Origin: Flavobacteriales bacterium UBA6693
GTDB lineage: Bacteria; Bacteroidota; Bacteroidia; Flavobacteriales; Weeksellaceae
NCBI GenBank assembly: GCA_002454815.1
Contig: DKJL01000001.1
Coordinates: 135,259-199,258 of the forward strand
Direction: 5' to 3'
Length of the DNA stretch: 64,000 nt
Position 1 is the stretch's first letter; each line of letters begins with the position of its first letter. A program made the position numbers and the translations under genes. This document shows positions 59,640 through 64,000 of this stretch, in pieces. The notes beneath the pieces are model-generated. The model searched no databases. It saw nothing but the letters and a program-made list of their open reading frames with translations, and was not told the DNA's origin.

Positions 59640-59670
59640 TTTGGAAGGGAAGAAAATTGTTGTATATTTG
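59640..59670 (+). promoter_or_regulatory. Promoter of the initiator tRNA (TTTG-N19-TATATTTG)
   Basis: TTTG (59640-59643) and TATATTTG (59663-59670) are spaced by exactly 19 bases, and the tRNA begins 12 bases later. It is a full consensus match, identical in spacing to the tRNA-Pro promoter in this window. Confidence 0.85.
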
Positions 59671-59681
59671 CACCACAATAA

Positions 59682-59754
<73 letters not shown>

Positions 59755-59760
59755 CTAAGC

Positions 59761-59792
59761 AAAGAGAATCACAGAAGTGGTTCTCTTTTTTT
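59761..59792 (+). terminator. Terminator of the initiator tRNA
   Basis: AAAGAGAATCAC (59761-59772) pairs with GTGGTTCTCTTT (59777-59788), with one G-T pair, an AGAA loop and a T-run to 59792. Confidence 0.9.
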
Positions 59793-59840
59793 GTGGAGTC
59801 CGAACAACTGAGATAGCACTTTTGTGGTAAACAATATTTC

Positions 59841-60209
59841 TTAAACCAACTGGCTGTCAATTCGCTGCATGATCAATGTTGTAATCCGGCGGTTTACTTC
59901 TTTGCTGTTAGTGTTATAATAATCTGCTTCGCCGCTGGTCAACATCCCTATTATGGTTCCAACCAGCAGATTTTTGAGTGCGGCATCTTTGGAAATCGAC
60001 TGTTGTATCAACAAAGTGCGCTTTTCCCGAGAGACCGAAAGTAAATTAAGGTTGTGCCGTAAAGCGTATGCCTGAAAAAGTGATAAGAGCAGATGGTTTT
60101 GTAGTTTTAAAATGGGGCGCAGCGTTTGATTTTGAAATTGTTCAATCAAACTCTGATTTTCCCCGATAACAATATCCAGTTGTGGCCGCAGATTTATTTT
60201 GTCTTGCAT
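59841..60209 (-). CDS. Conserved flavobacterial protein of unknown function
   Basis: The 122-residue alpha-helical protein begins MQDKINLRPQLDIVIGENQS and continues LIEQFQNQTLRPILKLQNHL, then SISKDAALKNLLVGTIIGML and NRRITTLIMQRIDSQLV. Relatives of this pattern are carried by many flavobacteria and sometimes labelled glyoxalase in databases, a name I see no basis for here (no VOC fold, no metal ligands). It is monocistronic, between the tRNA and sbcD on the opposite strand. Confidence 0.75.
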   Translation of the reverse strand: MQDKINLRPQLDIVIGENQSLIEQFQNQTLRPILKLQNHLLLSLFQAYALRHNLNLLSVSREKRTLLIQQSISKDAALKNLLVGTIIGMLTSGEADYYNTNSKEVNRRITTLIMQRIDSQLV

Positions 60210-60381
60210 ATTTGTTTTAAATTTTGAAGTTAAAGGTATTTAAATTAATATTCCTCACAATCTTCGATTGCAGCATTTTTTTCTGTAACGCAATTCCTAA
60301 AATAAGATGTTTCCACTTTGCGGTCCTCGTAATAAAGAGATGAGCTGGATCTAAATAATTTTAAAAGTGCCATATCTTTCT

Positions 60382-60389
60382 TAACTTTG
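60382..60389 (+). promoter_or_regulatory. -7 box immediately before the sbcD ATG
   Basis: TAACTTTG matches TAnnTTTG and ends 3 bases before the ATG at 60393. If used, the transcript would have almost no leader. If not used, the real promoter is further upstream and not recognised. Confidence 0.35.
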
Positions 60390-60392
60390 AAT

Positions 60393-61598
60393 ATGAAAAT
60401 TTTGCACACCGCCGACTGGCATTTGGGAAAACGGCTTGACCGTTTCCACCGTCTGGACGAGCAGATTCAGGTCATGGCGGAAATCACCGAAATTGCCGAC
60501 CGGGAGCAGGTTGATATGGTGCTGATTGCGGGCGACCTGTTCGACAACTTTAATCCAAGTACCGACGCTACTGACTTATTTTATAAAACTTTGAAGCAAC
60601 TTTCGGCTAACGGGAAGCGGCCGGTTATTGCCATCGCCGGAAATCATGATTCACCCTCCTTCATCAATGCACCGAATCCGCTGGCGCGGGAGTGCGGTAT
60701 TATTCTCATTGGTTCACCGGCCGCAGTGGTGCAGCCATTTGAGCTGGAACACTTTAATATCAGCCAGACAGATGAAGGTTTTTTGGAACTGACCTTAAAT
60801 CATATTGAATTTCCTGTGCGACTGCTACACACCGCTTATGCCAATGAAACACGGCTAAAGGAGTTTTTGGGGGAAGATAAAGAAGCGGAACTGAACCGCG
60901 TATTGGCGGAACGTTGGAAACACCTGGCTGACACGTATTGCGATACCGATGGCATCAATCTGCTGATGACACATTTATATATAAATAAAAAAGGAGAAAC
61001 ACTACTGGAAGAGCCCGATGGAGAAAAACCGATCCGCATCGGTAATGCTGATATGATCTACAGCGAAAGTATTCCGGAAAAAATACAATATACAGCGCTG
61101 GGCCATTTGCACGGACATAAAAACATTGGCTCGGCAGAACGGCCGGTCGTGTACGTATCCTCTCCCTTGCGCTACAGTTTCAGTGAGTCCGGACAGAATA
61201 AATATGTTTGCCTCATCACCGCGAAACCGGGCGCGAAGGCAACTTATGAAACAATACCCTTGACTGCCGGAAAACCGTTGTATCGCAAAACGTTTCTTTC
61301 CACAGAAGATGCTCTTTTGTGGCTTGGGCAAAATCCTGAATGCCTGGTGGAACTTACTTTGGAAAGTGATACTTTTCTGCCGGCGGCAGACCGTAAGCAG
61401 TTGTATGAAACCCATTCCGGTATCGTTCATCTGATTCCGAAAGTGCGCCACACTTCCTCAGCAGAAACTTCTGCAGCAACTATAGATCTGAATCAGGAAC
61501 TGCTGCCTTTATTCAAAGACTTTTTTAAACACAAAAATGCAGGCCAGGAACCCAATGAGGAACTGGTGCAGCTGTTTAATGAAATTATAAATTCCTAA
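60393..61598 (+). CDS. sbcD: Nuclease SbcCD subunit D
   Basis: The ATG at 60393 (MKILHTADWHLGKRLDRFHR) gives 401 residues; a TTG two codons upstream is part of a promoter-like box and was rejected. Calcineurin-type metal motifs are TADWHLG, IAGDLFDN, AIAGNHDSPSF, MTHLYI and LGHLHGHKNI. The C-terminal capping domain runs from about 290. With SbcC it forms the Mre11-Rad50-type nuclease that opens hairpins and processes double-strand breaks. sbcC starts 7 bases after its stop. Confidence 0.95.
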   Translation: MKILHTADWHLGKRLDRFHRLDEQIQVMAEITEIADREQVDMVLIAGDLFDNFNPSTDATDLFYKTLKQLSANGKRPVIAIAGNHDSPSFINAPNPLARECGIILIGSPAAVVQPFELEHFNISQTDEGFLELTLNHIEFPVRLLHTAYANETRLKEFLGEDKEAELNRVLAERWKHLADTYCDTDGINLLMTHLYINKKGETLLEEPDGEKPIRIGNADMIYSESIPEKIQYTALGHLHGHKNIGSAERPVVYVSSPLRYSFSESGQNKYVCLITAKPGAKATYETIPLTAGKPLYRKTFLSTEDALLWLGQNPECLVELTLESDTFLPAADRKQLYETHSGIVHLIPKVRHTSSAETSAATIDLNQELLPLFKDFFKHKNAGQEPNEELVQLFNEIINS

Positions 61599-61605
61599 CA
61601 ACCAA

Positions 61606-64000
61606 ATGATCCCGCTCAAGTTAACCATAGAAGGACTGTATTCTTATCAGCAAAGACAAGAGATTGATTTTACACACCTGACGTCGGCTGGACTTTTCGG
61701 TATTTTCGGGGGAGTTGGCTCCGGTAAGTCTTCGATTCTGGAAGCTATTTCCTACGTCCTATACGGCGAAACCGAGCGCATGAATAACCGGGAAAACCGC
61801 ACGTATAATATGATGAATCTGAAATCATCGCGGTCTTACATTGAACTGGATTTTCTGAATTTTGAAGATGATAAATTTCGGGCAACGCGTGAATTCCGTC
61901 GCAATTCGAAAAACTTTGAGGAGGTTCGAACACCGTCGGTAATGCTGTATCAATGGAAAAATGAGGGTTGGCAACCTTTGGAAAGCAGCAAGGTTGATGA
62001 TATTGTAGGTCTGTCTTATGCCAACTTCAAACGTACCACCATTATTCCACAAGGTCAGTTTAAAGAATTTCTGGAATTAGGCGGGAAAGACCGAACCACG
62101 ATGATGATGGAGATTTTCGATCTTCAGCGATTTGATTTACAATACAAAACAGCCTCATTGCAGTCGGCCAACCGTACCGTACTCGACCAACTTGCCGGAG
62201 AACTGAAAGGCTTCGAAGAAGTGAATGCAGAACAAATAGCGACATTAAAAACGGAATTAAAAACATTTCAGCAGATTTTTGTTGAAGCCGAAAAGAAACA
62301 TCAGACGGTGCAACAGGAATTTCAGCATTATCAGAATATAAAGGCTGACTTTGAAACTTTAACCCAGAAAAGGAATCACTGGAACACTTCACAGGAAAGG
62401 CAACCGTACTTTAAACAACTTGAAGCAGCAACTGAAGTATATGACCGCTTGCAACGAACTTTTTCATCCTTGCTTCAGCAGCGCGATAAAACGTCGATTG
62501 CCTGTACAGCCAAAGAAAAAGAATGCACTGAAAAGCAAACGAAAGCAACTCGTTTAGCAGCACAACTTCAGCAGGTACAAAAAGATATTAAAACTCTGAA
62601 GCCTGAATACGACCAGCTGGAACAGCTGAATAGGAAAAGCGCGGATTTAGCTTTGCTGCTTCAGATAAAAGAAAAAACAACTGCTGCTGCCACGCTGAAA
62701 GAGAGAACAGCCAAGGGCAAAAAACACATCGAAGAATTAGAAGCCGAGAAAGACAGGAAAAAGACCGAGCTTGATTCAGTCAGGGCAATAATTGTCCAAC
62801 TACAGGAAGAACAGCTGGATCCTGGCGTGTTGCTTGCTGTGCAGAACTGGTTTTCCATGCAGAAAAACCTGGAAGAAACGCTCCGGCAAATTCAAAAAAA
62901 TCAGGCAGATGGCGAGCAGGAATTGCAGATCATCAAAGATGAATTTAAAAAACTGAACTTTAATTCCGGTGAAGCTGAAGTTTATTTTCAAAAAGAGCAT
63001 GCACAAATTGACGACCTAAAGAAACAACTTACCGACAGGAAAAACGAATTACTGGTACAGCAGAAGCTCGCACACTTTGCTGACACGTTGCATGACGGTG
63101 CAGCATGTCCGCTCTGTGGTTCGCCGGACCATCCGGAAATATTAGAGGCGGACCATGTTGATGCTGATTTGCTTGCGTTGCAAACAGAGCTTTCGGCTCT
63201 TGATCAGCAGTTTGTCAAGCTGCAGGATTTGCGCCGGCGTACCGATCGCCTGCTTGAAAAACATAAACTGATTCAGCAGCAGCTCGGCGCCGAAAAAAGT
63301 AAAGCTTTAGCAACTGAAAAGCAGATTCAGCAGCATCTGAAAGACTTTAATTGGCCTCAGTTCCGAGCGGATGATGTGAAAGGTTTTGAACAGAAGCGAA
63401 AAGAAGTCCTCGGACAAAATGAAATTATAAAAGAAAAAACAAATCAATTCCACGAAACCCAACAGGATTTCGATGTGCTTTGCAGTAAAATGGAGCGATA
63501 TGCAAAAACCCTGGCTGATTTTCGTGTGGAAGAACATGCAGCAATCACTGCCGGCGAAATGCTGAAAAACCAGTTGCAGCAATTGGACTGGTATGCTTTC
63601 CAAGATGTAACTGCAGACGAAATCAGTGCACAACGTACAGCTTGTGACGGAAGGCTCAAATCGGTCTCGGAGAAATATGAAAACCTGATGGCGCAGGAAC
63701 AATCGCTGGTTCCACTGATGGCCACGGCAGCGGCAGAACTGGCAGATGTGAAACGGCGTGCGCAGGAATTACATGATGAATTAAATGCAACACATCAGGC
63801 GATCGAGGCAGCTTTGGTGTTGGAAAAATGTTCCTTGCCGGAAATGGAGAACGTGCTCAAACAGGAAATGGACGTCACCCAAAACCGCCAGCAGATTCAG
63901 CAGTTCCGGATTGAAACAGAAACCCTGCAGCATGCCATTCGTGACCTGGAAATAAAACTGAAGGGGGTCGAATTTCACCCCGAAAAATTGCAGCAATTGG
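61606..64000 (+). CDS. sbcC: Nuclease SbcCD subunit C, 3' part outside the window
   Basis: The ATG at 61606 opens a frame that runs to the window end, 798 codons, with no stop. The N-terminal ABC-type half has MIPLKLTIEGLYSYQQ, the Walker A FGGVGSGKSSILEAISYV and the Q-loop TTIIPQGQFKEFLELGG. A long coiled coil follows, interrupted by the zinc hook CPLCGSPDHPE (Cys at codon 501), then the returning coiled coil. The second ATPase half (signature and Walker B) must lie beyond 64000. It forms the ATP-driven clamp of the SbcCD nuclease. Confidence 0.95.
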   Translation, partial: MIPLKLTIEGLYSYQQRQEIDFTHLTSAGLFGIFGGVGSGKSSILEAISYVLYGETERMNNRENRTYNMMNLKSSRSYIELDFLNFEDDKFRATREFRRNSKNFEEVRTPSVMLYQWKNEGWQPLESSKVDDIVGLSYANFKRTTIIPQGQFKEFLELGGKDRTTMMMEIFDLQRFDLQYKTASLQSANRTVLDQLAGELKGFEEVNAEQIATLKTELKTFQQIFVEAEKKHQTVQQEFQHYQNIKADFETLTQKRNHWNTSQERQPYFKQLEAATEVYDRLQRTFSSLLQQRDKTSIACTAKEKECTEKQTKATRLAAQLQQVQKDIKTLKPEYDQLEQLNRKSADLALLLQIKEKTTAAATLKERTAKGKKHIEELEAEKDRKKTELDSVRAIIVQLQEEQLDPGVLLAVQNWFSMQKNLEETLRQIQKNQADGEQELQIIKDEFKKLNFNSGEAEVYFQKEHAQIDDLKKQLTDRKNELLVQQKLAHFADTLHDGAACPLCGSPDHPEILEADHVDADLLALQTELSALDQQFVKLQDLRRRTDRLLEKHKLIQQQLGAEKSKALATEKQIQQHLKDFNWPQFRADDVKGFEQKRKEVLGQNEIIKEKTNQFHETQQDFDVLCSKMERYAKTLADFRVEEHAAITAGEMLKNQLQQLDWYAFQDVTADEISAQRTACDGRLKSVSEKYENLMAQEQSLVPLMATAAAELADVKRRAQELHDELNATHQAIEAALVLEKCSLPEMENVLKQEMDVTQNRQQIQQFRIETETLQHAIRDLEIKLKGVEFHPEKLQQL

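Overview
The window looks like a chromosomal segment of a flavobacterium of the Chryseobacterium/Kaistella type (Bacteroidota, Weeksellaceae). The evidence is the family content (DUF5916, DUF4349, DUF6526, S9 and M28 exported peptidases, CvfB, YoaK), the near absence of Shine-Dalgarno sequences, and repeated Bacteroidota-type -7 boxes (TAnnTTTG). Before two tRNA genes these boxes are paired with a TTTG box at exactly 19 bases. No prophage, insertion sequence, CRISPR array or rRNA is visible; nearly everything reads as core or lineage-typical gene content.

Layout. 0-3.8 kb: small AT-rich accessory genes (Crp/Fnr-like regulator, DinB-like DUF1569, exported hypothetical, VOC/PhnB-like, DUF1801, DUF1398) and two interspersed non-coding repeats. 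3.9-11.4 kb: one rightward metal-efflux operon, response regulator - histidine kinase - TolC-like channel - CusB-like lipoprotein adaptor - CusA/CzcA pump; the adaptor gene carries an in-frame stop 29 codons before its expected end. 11.7-16.0 kb: leftward kdsD-like isomerase, tatC, MBL hydrolase, thiolase. 16.3-25.9 kb: recQ with a small antitoxin-like gene, a class II ribonucleotide reductase, a frameshifted small gene, a baeRF3 protein, lipoamide dehydrogenase, a catalase-like protein.

25.9-41.8 kb: cvfB, tRNA-Pro(GGG), zinc-ribbon protein, fadD, acyl-CoA dehydrogenase, DUF4349 lipoprotein, prfC, CPBP protease, rdgB, pheS, DUF5916, DUF3108, and a ferredoxin-NADP reductase/2Fe-2S ferredoxin pair. 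41.9-45.1 kb: DNA repair and topology genes (xth, a Nei-like glycosylase that lacks zinc-finger cysteines, topoisomerase IB) with an unlisted 54-residue lipoprotein gene. 45.3-54.5 kb: M28 and S9 peptidases, queA, rlmN, YoaK-like protein, exported hypothetical, polyprenyl synthase. 54.5-60.2 kb: a second metal system (copper-type P1B ATPase with three N-terminal heavy-metal-binding repeats, preceded by an HMA-like/AraC regulator), thioesterase, yaaA, Sua5/YrdC protein, initiator tRNA. 60.4 kb to the end: sbcD and the first 798 codons of sbcC.

Functionally the strongest themes are metal export (two independent systems at opposite ends), DNA repair and recombination (recQ, xth, nei, topIB, sbcCD), and translation/tRNA functions (prfC, pheS, queA, rlmN, Sua5, two tRNAs). 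I did not find an obviously new multi-gene system. The most unusual signals are the nonsense codon in the CusB adaptor, a repeat family whose two copies keep a central inverted repeat but with unrelated sequence, a long stem-loop covering the start region of rlmN, the triple HMBD ATPase with its HMA-AraC partner, and loss of zinc ligands in both RecQ and Nei. All functional names come from reading motifs; no database search was possible.
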